From NCBI GenBank assembly GCA_965197825.1, contig CBDANW010000003.1, forward strand, positions 1,984,001 to 2,048,000: DNA of 64,000 bases. The letters run 5' to 3'. Both the position numbers and the translations under genes were made by a program. This document shows positions 18,533 through 28,056 of the stretch, piece by piece. Origin of the DNA: CBDANW01 sp965197825 (lineage in GTDB: Bacteria; Acidobacteriota; Vicinamibacteria; Marinacidobacterales; DATDRI01). The number at the start of each line of letters is the position of its first letter. Positions within the stretch are counted from its first letter, which is position 1. Under the pieces are notes generated by a model. The model ran no database searches, was not told the origin of the DNA, and worked only from the letters and a program-made list of their open reading frames with translations.

Positions 18533-20485
18533 GTGAAAATTTCGACGATATTGGATCACATCGACAGTGGACACGTGGCGCTCCCGGAATTCCAGCGCGG
18601 TTATGTCTGGAACCGCGATCAAGTGCGCGGCCTGTTCGATTCCCTCTACCACCGACACCCGGTCGGTGGGCTCCTGGTCTGGGCCACGGAGGCGAATACC
18701 GCTGTCCATCGCGGCGACGGTCCGGTCGCCGCGGGCATTGTCAAACTGCTGCTGGATGGACAACAGCGCATGACATCGGTCTATGGCGTCGTACGGGGCA
18801 AACCGCCGAAGTTCTTTGACGGCAACTCCCAGGCGTTCACGGAGCTTCGGTTTCACCTCGGCACCGAAACCTTCGCCTTCTATCAACCTATCAAGATGCA
18901 GGACGATCCCCTGTGGATCGACTTGACGGAGCTGATGCAGAGAGGCACGGAGGGTCTAGGTAGCTTCGTTGCCCAGCTTGCCGCGAATCCCCAGCACGCG
19001 GCTCTGGTCGGTGATATGGCCGCGCGCCTGAGCAAAATCCTCAGCATCACCGATATTGACCTGCACGTCGAAGAGTTGACAGGTCCAGGCAAGACCCTCG
19101 ATATCGTTGTCGACATCTTCAACCGCGTAAACAGCGGCGGCACCAAGCTGTCCAAGGGCGATCTGGCCTTGGCGAAGATTTGCACGGAATGGCCAGACGC
19201 CCGCGAATCCATGAAGGCCAAGCTGCAAGAGTGGGACGCCGCGGGGTATCATTTCAACCTGGACTGGTTACTGCGGTCGATAAACACGATTCTGACCGGC
19301 GAGGCCAAGTTCAGCTTTCTCCATGCCAAGGGGGCGCTCGATATCCAGGACGGGTTGAAACGCGCCTCGAAGCACATCGACACGTCACTAAACCTTATCG
19401 CGGGGCGGCTTGGCCTCGACCATGATCGGGTCCTCTTCGGCCGCTTCGGCCTGCCGGTTATGGTGCGCTACATGGACAAGAAGAGCGGTCCGCTGGGCGC
19501 GAGAGAGCGGGACAAGCTACTCTTCTGGTTCGCGCAGGCGGGCATGTGGGGCCGTTTCTCGGGATCCACCGAAACGGTCGTCGACCAAGACCTCGCTGCC
19601 CTAGAGGGACCGAAAGGTGGACTCGATGCGCTGATCGAACAATTGCGCCTGTGGCACGGGAGCTTACGGGTTGAACCTGACCATTTCACTGGCTGGAGCC
19701 TCGGCGCACGGTTCTATCCGGTGCTATACATGCTTACCCGCATGGGCGACACCCTCGATTGGGGCACCGGCTTGCCGCTCACGGCGAACTTGCTCGGCAA
19801 GATGAACCGCCTGGAGGTGCACCACATCTTTCCAAAGGCGAGGCTCTACAAGCGCGACTATAGGAAGGACGAAGTAAACGCGCTGGCGAACTTCTGCCTC
19901 CTGACCAAGGACACTAACCTGGATATCAGCAAGCGCTTGCCCGAGGAATACTTTGCCGAGGTGAAGGCGAAGCATTCCGGCGCGCTAGCCTCTCAGTGGA
20001 TTCCCATGGATCCGGCGCTCTGGAAGATCGAACGTTATTTCGACTTCCTCGAAGCACGAAAAGCGCTGCTGGCGGCGGAAGCCAACAAGCGATTCGAAGA
20101 GCTGCTGCACGGCGATACGCACTGGCTTTCTGGCATAACAGAGGTCCCACCAACGCCGTCGCCAGCGGTGGTCGGGGGAATCACGGGGGAGACCGAAGAG
20201 GAGGAGCTGAAAGCCGTAAACCAATGGGTGGAGGAACAGGGGCTTCCACTCGGACATGTGGCCTTCGAGTATGCCGATGCCGAAACGGGAGTCCAGAAGG
20301 CCGTCTTTGATCTAGTTTGGCCGGAGGGGCTCCAGCCCGGCCTGACGGAACCGGTAGCGGTGCTTCTGAACGAAACCGCGGAGGTCTTGGCGCTGGCGAG
20401 TGCTGCTGGCTTCCGCTGTTTCACGACGATTGCAGAATTTCGCACCTATGTCGAAGCCGAAATCTTAAAGCTTGAGACCGTCTGA
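18533..20485 (+). CDS. DUF262/HNH protein, GmrSD-like
   Basis: 650 residues. DUF262 domain at the N-terminus: PEFQRGYVWNRDQVRGLFDS (15-34), LLDGQQRMTSVYG with the DGQQR nucleotide-binding motif near 75, and IFNRVNSGGTKLSKGDLALA near 200. HNH-type motif LEVHHIFPKARLY near 430, followed by NALANFCLLTKDTN. The C-terminal 130 residues are family-variable. By analogy with GmrSD, it would be an NTP-dependent nuclease acting on modified phage DNA. GTG start at 18533; the DUF262 block begins almost at once, as in relatives. No ribosome site is visible and IS3 debris lies just upstream. Confidence 0.85.
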   Translation: MKISTILDHIDSGHVALPEFQRGYVWNRDQVRGLFDSLYHRHPVGGLLVWATEANTAVHRGDGPVAAGIVKLLLDGQQRMTSVYGVVRGKPPKFFDGNSQAFTELRFHLGTETFAFYQPIKMQDDPLWIDLTELMQRGTEGLGSFVAQLAANPQHAALVGDMAARLSKILSITDIDLHVEELTGPGKTLDIVVDIFNRVNSGGTKLSKGDLALAKICTEWPDARESMKAKLQEWDAAGYHFNLDWLLRSINTILTGEAKFSFLHAKGALDIQDGLKRASKHIDTSLNLIAGRLGLDHDRVLFGRFGLPVMVRYMDKKSGPLGARERDKLLFWFAQAGMWGRFSGSTETVVDQDLAALEGPKGGLDALIEQLRLWHGSLRVEPDHFTGWSLGARFYPVLYMLTRMGDTLDWGTGLPLTANLLGKMNRLEVHHIFPKARLYKRDYRKDEVNALANFCLLTKDTNLDISKRLPEEYFAEVKAKHSGALASQWIPMDPALWKIERYFDFLEARKALLAAEANKRFEELLHGDTHWLSGITEVPPTPSPAVVGGITGETEEEELKAVNQWVEEQGLPLGHVAFEYADAETGVQKAVFDLVWPEGLQPGLTEPVAVLLNETAEVLALASAAGFRCFTTIAEFRTYVEAEILKLETV

Positions 20486-20566
20486 GGAAGGCCCCGACTA
20501 CAACGAAATGAAAGTGACTGCGGCGCTGAGCCTGTCGGTTCCACCAGTGCTGTGCGAGTCGCGACG

Positions 20567-20968
20567 ATGAAGGTAGAGAGGTATCAGATCCCCTCGGAGG
20601 TCGAGATATCCATTGGTGGCTATCCTGGCCCCTGGTACTCACTGCGGAAAGAAGGCGATGCACTGGTCTATGCCCATACCCCGACGGTGGAAGCTCTCGA
20701 TAATCCTCTCAGAGAACTAGTCAGTCCCTCTGCCTCTCAGTGGCAGTCATTCCTCACACAGCTGAATCGTCTTGGTGTGTGGAGCTGGCGAGAGCATTAC
20801 GAGCTGCCTGTTTGTGATGGAACCCACTGGTCAGTGAAAATCGTATGCGGGTCTAGGGTAGCGAACTCTGGTGGCTCAAACTGTTATCCGGGTGGCCCCG
20901 ACGGTCAGGAGTTCGACTCATTTCCGGCGGCTGTCCAACAACTTATCGGCGGACGAGAGTTTAAATAA
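20567..20968 (+). CDS. Hypothetical protein downstream of the DUF262 gene
   Basis: 133 residues from ATG 20567 (GTG at 20552 possible). Soluble, no signal sequence. Its patterned C-terminal half (LNRLGVWSWREHY; THWSVKIVCGSR; SNCYPGGPDGQEFDSFPAAV) resembles a recurrent small conserved hypothetical family, but I assign no function. It starts about 80 bp after the DUF262 stop on the same strand and may be co-transcribed. Confidence 0.55.
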   Translation: MKVERYQIPSEVEISIGGYPGPWYSLRKEGDALVYAHTPTVEALDNPLRELVSPSASQWQSFLTQLNRLGVWSWREHYELPVCDGTHWSVKIVCGSRVANSGGSNCYPGGPDGQEFDSFPAAVQQLIGGREFK

Positions 20969-22305
20969 GGAATGCCTCAGCTTTCCTCTCGTGCGCGTCG
21001 TGTCCAATAGCACAAACGAACTCAAGACCAGCGCGCCGGGACATTTCGGATTGAGGTTGTGCTCCGCAGAAAGTCGATCCAGCGTTGATTGCGCGGTGCG
21101 ACTGACGAGCGCCGCCGGCTTGGTTGCACGTGGTACGTCATCATGGATCTGAAGATAACACCCTCGGGCCAGACGATTGTAAAGCCTACGGCCCTTGGCC
21201 CCGGCGCAAACACAGACACTAAGCTGCTGATTTATGGCCTATTTCAAAAGGGCCGAGTTTTGGCACAGGACGGGGTTTCTCAGAATGTGGGGTCAAATTA
21301 CGAATATAAAACGAAACTGTCTATCGTGCGCCGTATCAGAATTGGCGTCTTGCAGCGCGATGGCACGCCGCAGGCTTCTGGTCTGTGTCGGTCGACCTTC
21401 CTCGATAAGCCCGCTAATTCCCATAGTGTTGCCCAAACGGCGCAAACTCTAATAATGATGGCGGGGATGTCCCGCCGGATGTTGAATTTGGGGTAGCGGC
21501 GGCTCCTTGGCCGGCCTAAGAATAGGTCTGCCAATAAACCGTCTCCAGAGGGGGACAAGGAGCCACCAATGCCTAGGAAATCGAAGAAGCCAGTAAGAAA
21601 ACCTTCTCGAGCGAGGCTTGCGCGTCGATGAGTCGATTCTCTGCGTAGTGGACGGAGGCAAAGGCATCCGCAAGGCACTCGTCGACGTTTTGGGGGACCT
21701 CGCGGTCATCCAAAGGTGCCAGATCCATAAACTCCGGAATCTTCGCTCGTACCTTCCCAAGTCTCGTCACGCCTACGTGCTCCAGACGATGAAGGAAGCC
21801 TACAAGTGCAAGAGTGCCGACAGCTTTGTCAGTCAGCTTCATCCGTCTCGTTTCCTCCACGAACGTGACTCAAGCTACGGGGCGCTAACTTTTTCCCCGG
21901 TGGGACTCTCTCCCACTGAACATGCCAGCCTTCGCTGGACGCACTCGTGTCTAAAAACACAAAGGCGTTGCCAAGCCCTTGATGGTTGCGCTCTCCATGA
22001 TAATGATAGATGAACTCGGCGACGGCCCGGCGCACGGGTCCTAGAGTTCGTTTGTATTTTTGGACACGACGTGCGCGGGCACCGCGATCGAAGTGGTCCC
22101 GGTCCTCGGGGGGACGAGCGCTCCACCCAGCCCTTGAGGAACTCGCCCGCGATACTGTTCGAAATTCGCTCAGCCGCCTCCCGCATCCTCGATCTGCACA
22201 AACCCTCGCCTGGAAAGAACGACGCGATTGCTTCCAGTGAAACGACCCCAACCCAAAATTGTCAATTTTCGGCGATTTCCACCCATACCCGTTTTTCCCG
22301 ACCGC
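20969..22305. other. IS mosaic region
   Basis: Pieces in order: integrase-IS end (about 20999-21050), inverted R1 tail (21058-21095), R2 long form (21135-21276), 190 bp of unassigned sequence, internally deleted IS256 A (21471-21828), a 127-bp block matching the flank of the intact IS256 A (21829-21955), integrase remnant (21956-22030, complement reads HYHGERNHQGLGNAF), and about 270 bp with no clear identity. No intact gene. Confidence 0.65.
21471..21828 (+). mobile_element. IS256 element A, internal deletion derivative
   Basis: 21471-21601 is the 5' end of element A with its inverted repeat (GGGGATGTCCCGCC) and the start of the transposase (MPRKSKKPVRK). It then jumps to the middle of the gene (21602-21828, complement of about 28520-28700, DESILCVVDGGKGIRKALVD). 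Over 1 kb is missing. Confidence 0.85.
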
Positions 22306-22824
22306 TCAAACCGCCATGAAGAAGCTCCGCAGACGGGGCAGCAGCGATAGCGAGTTCATCGCTTCCTCCATCTGCTCCAGGAACTCGAACTCCGACTCGG
22401 TCGGGTTGGCCCCGTCCGAACCGACGTGAAAGACCAGGTTCCTGTACCGGCCAAACACCGGCGACATGGCACCCGGCCCCGCGATCTCCTCCAGCGCCCG
22501 ATCACGCAGCGCCGGCACCTCCGTCACCGCCTGGTAGTAAATCCGCAGCGGTTCGGCGAGCAGCGCATTGCTTACCCGCACCGGGGCGAGCAGGTCCTCG
22601 ATCTGCTGCTCGGTCATGGTCGATGTCTCCGCCGCGAGGAACTCGAATGGTTCGTGGGCATCAAGCTCTGCTCGCGTCTCAACAGCTCGCAGCTTCTGGA
22701 AGTCCATCAGGTGTACGAACTCGTTCGAGAACACGAGCGACCGCATCAGCATCCGATTGCAGTCCGTTTTCGCTCCCGAACGAAAGCCGGATAGCTCAGC
22801 CGCTTCGTCCATCCCCAGCCTCAT
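22306..22824 (-). CDS. Hypothetical protein with RX4H (HEPN-like) motif, downstream partner
   Basis: 172 residues from 22824 (ATG 22812, MDEAAELSG, is an alternative). No family recognised. Largely helical, with a C-terminal FGRYRNLVFHVGSDGANPTE block carrying RX4H (R-NLVF-H), the catalytic signature of HEPN RNases. It overlaps the upstream gene by 29 bp, so the two are translationally coupled. Ends a few bases from IS debris. Toxin-like RNase activity is inference. Confidence 0.55.
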   Translation of the reverse strand: MRLGMDEAAELSGFRSGAKTDCNRMLMRSLVFSNEFVHLMDFQKLRAVETRAELDAHEPFEFLAAETSTMTEQQIEDLLAPVRVSNALLAEPLRIYYQAVTEVPALRDRALEEIAGPGAMSPVFGRYRNLVFHVGSDGANPTESEFEFLEQMEEAMNSLSLLPRLRSFFMAV

Positions 22825-23623
22825 TCAACCCGAGGATGAGCCACTTGCGCAGGTCGAACGGCGTCTGCAGTGCACCATCGTCCCGCTTCCCGACGAACTG
22901 CGGCAATGGGCCGGCGAGGGCTGCCTTGGCTATCCGTAGCTTCGCCGCCATGCCGCGCCGTTGCCCCAACGGTCTGCCGGCGTCCGCGCGCTCCATGGCA
23001 ACTAACCTAGACAACGATGCCCGCAGCCAAGCGCAATATGCGTCCAGTCGTCGCTGCGCGTCGAACACCAGCTTGAAGTAGTGATCGTCGACCCGTGCGC
23101 CCGCTTCCATGAAGCTGTCGAGCGCATCTCCAAGCTCAATGCCTTTGGCCGGGTGCAAGACCTTGTCGCGAACGGTCTTCAGGTCCTCGATGGCGGCGCT
23201 CTTTGAGTCGAACAACTCCTCAAGCGGACCGAACGCAAGACCGGGATCCCGTCTTGACGCCGAGCGGTAGTTCTCCAGCTCGACATAGAGCAGACACAGA
23301 TACATCTCCCAGGGAACCATGTTGATGTAGTCCACCATAGGACGACTGTTCACATCCGCTCCCATTCCCTGCTCGTCATACAGCAGGTTGAGCACCTCTT
23401 TTGCATCTCCCTCTCGGCCCAGATCCCGGATGCCCAGGCGGGTCATCGTGCGCGTCAGATGATTGATGTTGCGCACCGCGATACGCCGGACGCCCTCAAG
23501 TATCGTGCTTCTGTGCCGCCGAAGATTACGGTAGTGCCGCAGCGTCGCGTTCGGCAGCCTATCCCGCCCGTCGCCGGCATAGGGCCTGAGGGTTATCTCA
23601 GCGCAATCCACGTCAGTTCTCAT
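22796..23623 (-). CDS. Hypothetical protein with RX4H motif, upstream partner
   Basis: 275 residues from ATG 23623. No family recognised. Basic N-terminus, acidic helical middle, then LKTVRDKVLHPAKGIELGDA, which contains RX4H (R-DKVL-H), and a further helical region rich in Arg and Leu. Overlaps the next gene by 29 bp on the same strand. An integrase-IS remnant begins about 15 bp upstream, so the original promoter and possibly some N-terminal codons may be lost; no strong ribosome site is visible. Confidence 0.55.
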   Translation of the reverse strand: MRTDVDCAEITLRPYAGDGRDRLPNATLRHYRNLRRHRSTILEGVRRIAVRNINHLTRTMTRLGIRDLGREGDAKEVLNLLYDEQGMGADVNSRPMVDYINMVPWEMYLCLLYVELENYRSASRRDPGLAFGPLEELFDSKSAAIEDLKTVRDKVLHPAKGIELGDALDSFMEAGARVDDHYFKLVFDAQRRLDAYCAWLRASLSRLVAMERADAGRPLGQRRGMAAKLRIAKAALAGPLPQFVGKRDDGALQTPFDLRKWLILGLNEAGDGRSG

Positions 23624-23635
23624 CCCGTGAGGTCA

Positions 23636-23892
23636 AAATACTCATGCGGCTTCCCGATGGTAGAAACGTAGCAATCCGCCAAGCCGTTCCCGGGAGCGCA
23701 CCTTGCGCTCGGACTGAGTCGTGGTGATGGTAGACGACGTACTCCCTAAGCGCATGACGGATTCAAGCGGCCCTTGGAAAGGTGCAAACCGCTGACCCGC
23801 TGGGCGTTCGAGTATTTTGACCAGACGGGTAGTTTGGCGTGGCTCTGACCATGGCTATAGACTGCTAGCGATCGGCTCAAGTGGGCAAGTCC
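23636..23892. other. IS remnants between the RX4H pair and a small membrane ORF
   Basis: 23640-23705 (minus) encodes KVRSRERLGGLLRFYHREAA, the extreme C-terminus of the integrase-type transposase. 23757-23831 is a 75-bp repeat shared with 41936-42020 (GCGTTCGAGTATTTTGACCA). The rest is unassigned. Confidence 0.6.
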
Positions 23893-24048
23893 ATGGCGAT
23901 GTTTCTCTCGGGAGTGGCGACAGGTGTTGTACTCGGCGCAGCGCTGGGGTGGCGCGGACTGGCGGTGCTGGCAGCGGTCGGAATCGCTCTCCTTCTAGCG
24001 ACCACGTCTGGGATCGACCTGGCTGCGCTGTGGGCCCAACTCGCGTGA
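23893..24048 (+). CDS. Small hydrophobic protein
   Basis: 51 codons from ATG 23893 (MAMFLSGVATGVVLGAALGW ... LALLLATTSG-like core). One long or two short membrane segments. The last codons (from about 24043) come from the truncated IS3 that follows, so the natural C-terminus may be lost. Not assigned to a family. It could be a chance hydrophobic frame, though composition and codon use look coding-like. Confidence 0.35.
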   Translation: MAMFLSGVATGVVLGAALGWRGLAVLAAVGIALLLATTSGIDLAALWAQLA

Positions 24049-24716
24049 AATGGGCCTCCAGGGGGCGGTCCGTGGACGTCGATTCAAGACGACGAAGCCG
24101 GATTCGAGCGGCGCTCGCCCGATGGACCTCGTGGAGCGCGACTTCAACGCCACACGCCCGAACGAGCTCTGGGTTTCGGACCTGACCTACATCGCCACGT
24201 GGCGCGGCTTCGTGTATGTCGCCTTCGTCATCGACGTCTTCGCTCGACTCATCGTCGGTTGGCGAGCGACGACATCGTTGACTGCCGGCATCGCTCTCGA
24301 TGCGTTGGAGCAGGCGCTGCACGAGCGCCGACTAAACCCAGAACACCCATTGGTGCATCACAGCGACCGCGGCGTGCAGTACGTCTCGACCCGTTACACC
24401 GAGCGGCTCGCCGAGGCGGGCATTGAGCCGTCCGTCGGCAGCCGAGGCGACTCTTACGATAACGCTTTGGCTGAATCCATCATCGGCCTCTACAAGACCG
24501 AGGTGATCCGTCGACGCGGGCCCTGGCGTGGTCTCGAAGACGTTGAGTTCGCCACCCTCGAGTGGGTCCATTGGTACAACACGCAACGACTCTTGGAGCC
24601 GATCGGTAATGTCTCCCCCGTCGAGTACGAGATGAACTACTATCGGTCGCAGGAAGGCTCGCTTGAGATGGCGAGACTCAACTAAAACAGTCTCCGGAAA
24701 ACCCGGGGCGGTTCAG
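24043..24716 (+). mobile_element. IS3-family element, 5'-truncated
   Basis: Corresponds to the 3' half of the element at 42183-43497. It has an intact right end (GGGGCGGTTCA) but no left end and no orfA. The coding part, 24050-24685, holds VERDFNATRPNELWVSDLTY, HHSDRGVQYVS and NALAESIIGLYK, that is the full DDE core. It keeps CGA where the copy at 42183 has a TGA stop. Confidence 0.85.
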
Positions 24717-24718
24717 AT

Positions 24719-24887
24719 TCTAGCTTCCATTGTCCAACCAAGCCTAGACATCTCTAATCCGAAACGTCCCGGCAAGCCGGTCTTTGAGTTCATTTGTATT
24801 TTTGGACATGACGGGTTCAGCCACATATGCGCCGACACATAATTCTGCGGGACTCCGCGCCTGTCGGATACATGTTCCCAGATACAG
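24719..24887. repeat. Integrase-IS end remnant and short gap
   Basis: 24719-24813 matches the right end of the integrase-type IS (34898-34992), ending TTTGTATTTTTGGACATGAC. No supported feature from 24814 to 24887. Confidence 0.65.
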
Positions 24888-25178
24888 CTATGACCCGACC
24901 TTGTTTAGGAAATCCACCACCGTCATCACCGGAATACCGTAGTCGTGCGCTTTCCTTGCTTTTCCCGACTGACTGGAGGAATCAGCCGCCACCAGCAGAT
25001 CACAGCCTTTCTTCGTAACGGAACCAACAGGTTGCATTCCGGATAGAGCTGCAGTTTCCTCCAGGAAAGATCTGGAGATCGAATTCCCAGCGACGACGGC
25101 CTCGCCTGTGAAGCAAACGCGCATCCCCTTGCGAAGGCTGGTCGTGTTCGGAAGGTCTGTCACCTCGGGGATGATCAC
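24888..25178 (-). CDS. BRCT-domain protein
   Basis: 96 residues that form almost exactly one BRCT domain: LRKGMRVCFTGEAVVAG, then a helix, VTKKGCDLLVAADSSSQSGK, a second helix and the GIPVMTVVDFL ending. This resembles the BRCT of NAD-dependent ligase or of exonuclease-BRCT fusions. GTG start overlaps the stop of the exonuclease gene (GTGA), so it is translationally coupled. In several bacteria these two domains occur in one polypeptide; here they are separate chains. Confidence 0.85.
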   Translation of the reverse strand: MIIPEVTDLPNTTSLRKGMRVCFTGEAVVAGNSISRSFLEETAALSGMQPVGSVTKKGCDLLVAADSSSQSGKARKAHDYGIPVMTVVDFLNKVGS

Positions 25179-26068
25179 CCCGGTGCCCCCAGCGCGTCCG
25201 CGAGCTGACTGATGAGGCGTTGTTCGGCTTCGGTGATGATGCCATCGTGTTTGGCGGCAGCGATAATCAATGCCAGATAAGCACGGTGCAAATCCTGGCG
25301 AGACTCGTTGGAGATGCCGAGAGTCGCGGCCAACTTTTCAATGGCTGCGCGTTCCTGATCGTTAATATGGTTATCGTCAAGCGCCCAGTCTAGGGCGTCA
25401 AGGTACTCGAGTAGCGCCTCGTCTGAGGACGGGTAATAAGCAAGAGACACGACGCGTGCTAACTCGCTAATTCCTACATCCGTACTCTCCCTTCGTAAGG
25501 TCCTTGGATTGACGCCCCCGGAGATGTACTCGACCGTCGCCGCTTCGGAGTCGACTTCGTCGCCGACCAAAACCTCTCTGGCAAGGGCGGCGGTGGCGCG
25601 GGCGTCGGCGAGCGCTCGGTGCTGGAAGTTCAGCGCGATCCCGAACCTGTGGCACGCGGCTACGAGTTTTTCGCCCGTGGCTCTGAGGGTGCACAGACCT
25701 GAGCCGACGTTGAACGTAACTCCGAGCCGGTCAAACTCGTACCCCAGCATTCGGGTGTCGAAGGGGAGGTTATGTGCGATCAAAATCGAGCCATGGAGCC
25801 GACGAGCCAGTGCAGCAGCAACCTCGGAAAAGGTGGGTGCAGCTTCGACCATTGATGCCGTTATTCCATGGATGCCCACGGGGCCGACATCGCGCTCGGG
25901 GTTAATCAGGGTGTCGTACTCGTCCGTCAGCTCCCAGGTCAGCGGATTAAGGGTAATCGCCGCGATCTCTACAATACGGTCATTTTGCCCTAGACCGGTG
26001 GTCTCACAGTCAATGACGACAAGGCGGGGTGTCGATGCGGGCAATGCTCCTCTCCTCAACTGACCCAA
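25175..26068 (-). CDS. DEDDh 3'-5' exonuclease (DnaQ/epsilon-like) with C-terminal helical domain
   Basis: 297 residues. ExoI motif LVVIDCETTGLG (15-26), GIHGITASMV, ExoII HNLPFDTRML near 99, ExoIII HRALADARATAALA near 150 with the DEDDh histidine. The C-terminal 120 residues form a TerB-like acidic helical domain (SSDEALLEYLDALDWALDDN; AAAKHDGIITEAEQRLISQL). TTG 26068 or TTG 26044; the latter follows a GAGGAG stretch closely. Probable role in DNA repair or phage DNA processing with the BRCT partner. Confidence 0.85.
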   Translation of the reverse strand: MGQLRRGALPASTPRLVVIDCETTGLGQNDRIVEIAAITLNPLTWELTDEYDTLINPERDVGPVGIHGITASMVEAAPTFSEVAAALARRLHGSILIAHNLPFDTRMLGYEFDRLGVTFNVGSGLCTLRATGEKLVAACHRFGIALNFQHRALADARATAALAREVLVGDEVDSEAATVEYISGGVNPRTLRRESTDVGISELARVVSLAYYPSSDEALLEYLDALDWALDDNHINDQERAAIEKLAATLGISNESRQDLHRAYLALIIAAAKHDGIITEAEQRLISQLADALGAPG

Positions 26069-26078
26069 TAATTCGAGA

Positions 26079-26364
26079 TTACTTCTTCAAACCTTTGCTG
26101 CCAACGTGACCTGACCGGGTCGCGTCCAACAACACAAACGCGTTGCCAAGCCCTTGATGGTTGCGCTCTCCGTGATAATGATGGATGAACTCAGCGACGG
26201 TACGGCGCAGCGATTGCTCACTGAAGAAGAGCATCCGAGCCAGGCACTCGCTCTTGATCGACAAAAAAAACCTTTCGACGTAAGTGTTCAGATACGGCGA
26301 ACGGTACGGCAGCCGCGAGACATCAGTTCCGGTGTTCTCGAGCAAATCGCGAAACTACAGGACG
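26079..26364 (-). pseudogene. Integrase-type transposase C-terminal remnant
   Basis: Encodes TDVSRLPYRSPYLNTYVERF (catalytic Glu) and HHYHGERNHQGLGNAF, closely matching residues about 260-345 of the transposase at 33806-34888, then diverges at the 3' end. N-terminal two thirds absent. Confidence 0.85.
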
Positions 26365-26765
26365 CGGTCGCCGCGCACTCAAAAAGTTGCTCCAGGCCAA
26401 CCGGTGCCTGAACACCGCCTATATTTTCAAGGAGGCATTTCAGGCAACTCTGGGATTACCGCACCGAACGCGGCGCTCGCGCCTTTTTCACTCGTTGGAA
26501 AGACAGCCTCAAATGGCAACGCCTGCATCCGTACCAGAAGTTCGTCGGTATGATTGAGTCCCATTGGGATGGTATCGCCTCCTACTGTCATCCGGAGAAC
26601 AAAGTCAGTCTCGGCCTAGTTGAAGGGGTCAACAACAAAATCCGTGTTCTGCAACGACGCGCCTACGGCTATCGCGACGAGGAATATCTCAAGCTGAAGA
26701 TCGTGGCGGCTTTCCTTCCGCTATTACCCAGAAATGCAGTTTTCAACCCACACGAATCCGCGTAG
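26365..26765 (+). pseudogene. ISL3-family transposase C-terminal remnant
   Basis: Plus strand encodes, with a frameshift near 26435, KKLLQANRCLNTAYIFKEAF, then WHPY-like HPYQKFVGMIESHWDGI and GLVEGVNNKIRVLQRRAYGY, the conserved end of DDE_Tnp_ISL3. The N-terminal part is missing. A minus-strand N-terminal ISL3 fragment lies at 15903-16072, so they are not one broken copy without rearrangement. Confidence 0.8.
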
Positions 26766-26786
26766 ACCCTATATATTTAAGTTTAC

Positions 26787-26950
26787 TCAGAACCCGATCC
26801 CGACACCAGTACCATAACCGGTGTCGCTGCCGTTCTTGGCGATACTCCCTCTCAGAAGAATCCAGTTGTTGAACTCCGTTGCAGTTGATTGAAATACGCC
26901 GCTCACTCCCAAAACGGAAAAGCCCGTACGACACGACATAACCGGCATAC
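26787..26950 (-). pseudogene. Possible beta-barrel outer-membrane protein 3' remnant
   Basis: One minus frame reads FNNWILLRGSIAKNGSDTGY then GTGVGIGF and stop. The alternating pattern ending in Phe resembles the last strand of an outer-membrane barrel. No start and no upstream barrel are present. Weak; a competing frame is also open here. Confidence 0.3.
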
Positions 26951-26982
26951 AATCAGTTACATCTCATGATCTTCATGATGCT

Positions 26983-27930
26983 TTAGCACATTTCCTGGAC
27001 TTCCATGACCGCCTCTGAAACTCCACACACCCCGGACCCACCATCCCCATAATACTCATATATTAATAACCACCTCGTGACTGTCTCCTTATCTTTTTTT
27101 TCTGCTCTATAGCGCCCACAACCGTCATATCCGTGGCTGCCAAAACTACCAACCCTAAGGTCAGACGCTGGGTCGACCTCGCCAAAAAACGCCTCCAGAA
27201 CGTTCTCGGCCGGCACACCATCGCCACTAGCCGGACCCTCGAAAGCAAGATCTCGAACGCAGGCCCGTACCATATGCGCGTTGAGCCTCTCGCGTGTTCG
27301 AGAACCTCGCTCAGACGTTGGTAGCCGTCGATGCGTCGTAGTTGAATCTGGCCAGAGGCGATAAGCCCAAACAGTAAAGCGACCACGGACTCCTCGCTGG
27401 AGAACGACGCTTGGGTTTTCGTCCGGCGTCGAAACTCGCGGTTGAGATTCTCCAGAGCATTGGTCGTTCGAATCGATTTCCACATGGCACGATGGAATTC
27501 GTAGAAGGTCAGCAGCTGATTGCCAGCCTCCTCTAGGCTTCGGACGACGGCCGGCGCGAGAGGCGTCCACTTGGCGACGAGCCTCGTCATAGGCTTTGCG
27601 AGCATCGATCCCGTTCTTGGCGTAGACGACCCGGTTGTAGTCACGCCGGAGCTCACGGCGTGCGTGCGCCGGGCAACGTTGGAGCAAGTTGGCGCGCTTG
27701 TGCTCGGTATATCGCTGCAACCGGCACCCCGGCCACTTCTCCAGCGCTTTCGTCAGCCCCTTGTGGCCGTCGCTGATCACTAGCTTGGGAGCCCGGAGTC
27801 CTCGGGCCTGGAGTCCCTCCAGCACGGAGCCGTGCTGTTCGTACGATCCTTCTGGAGTGCGGAGAGCGAACGTTCGACACCTCTGTAAGTACCTGGCATT
27901 CAAGGGGTCCGGCTAGCCAGGTGACTTTCT
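26983..27930 (-). pseudogene. IS256-family transposase C, C-terminal remnant
   Basis: Two frames together give LVISDGHKGLTKALEKWPGC (second catalytic Asp), EHKRANLLQRCPAHARRELR and, after a frameshift near 27640, IRTTNALENLNREFRRRTKT (Glu region). The first-Asp region is absent. The last 170 bp (26983-27150) are of unclear origin. Confidence 0.8.
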
Positions 27931-28056
27931 CCCTGCCATGCTTGGGCATGGGCAAGGTGACAGTTCGTCGACCGAGAGTTCGGAACGTAGAGCTAATCCG
28001 AAACGCCCCCGGGCGCGCCCGTCTTGAGTTTGTTTGTGTTTTTGGACACGAGTGCG
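27931..28056. repeat. IS-end debris and left target duplication of IS256 A
   Basis: Contains the integrase-IS right-end motif (TTGTGTTTTTGGACACG). CGAGTGCG at 28049-28056 is repeated exactly at 29517-29524. Confidence 0.7.
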
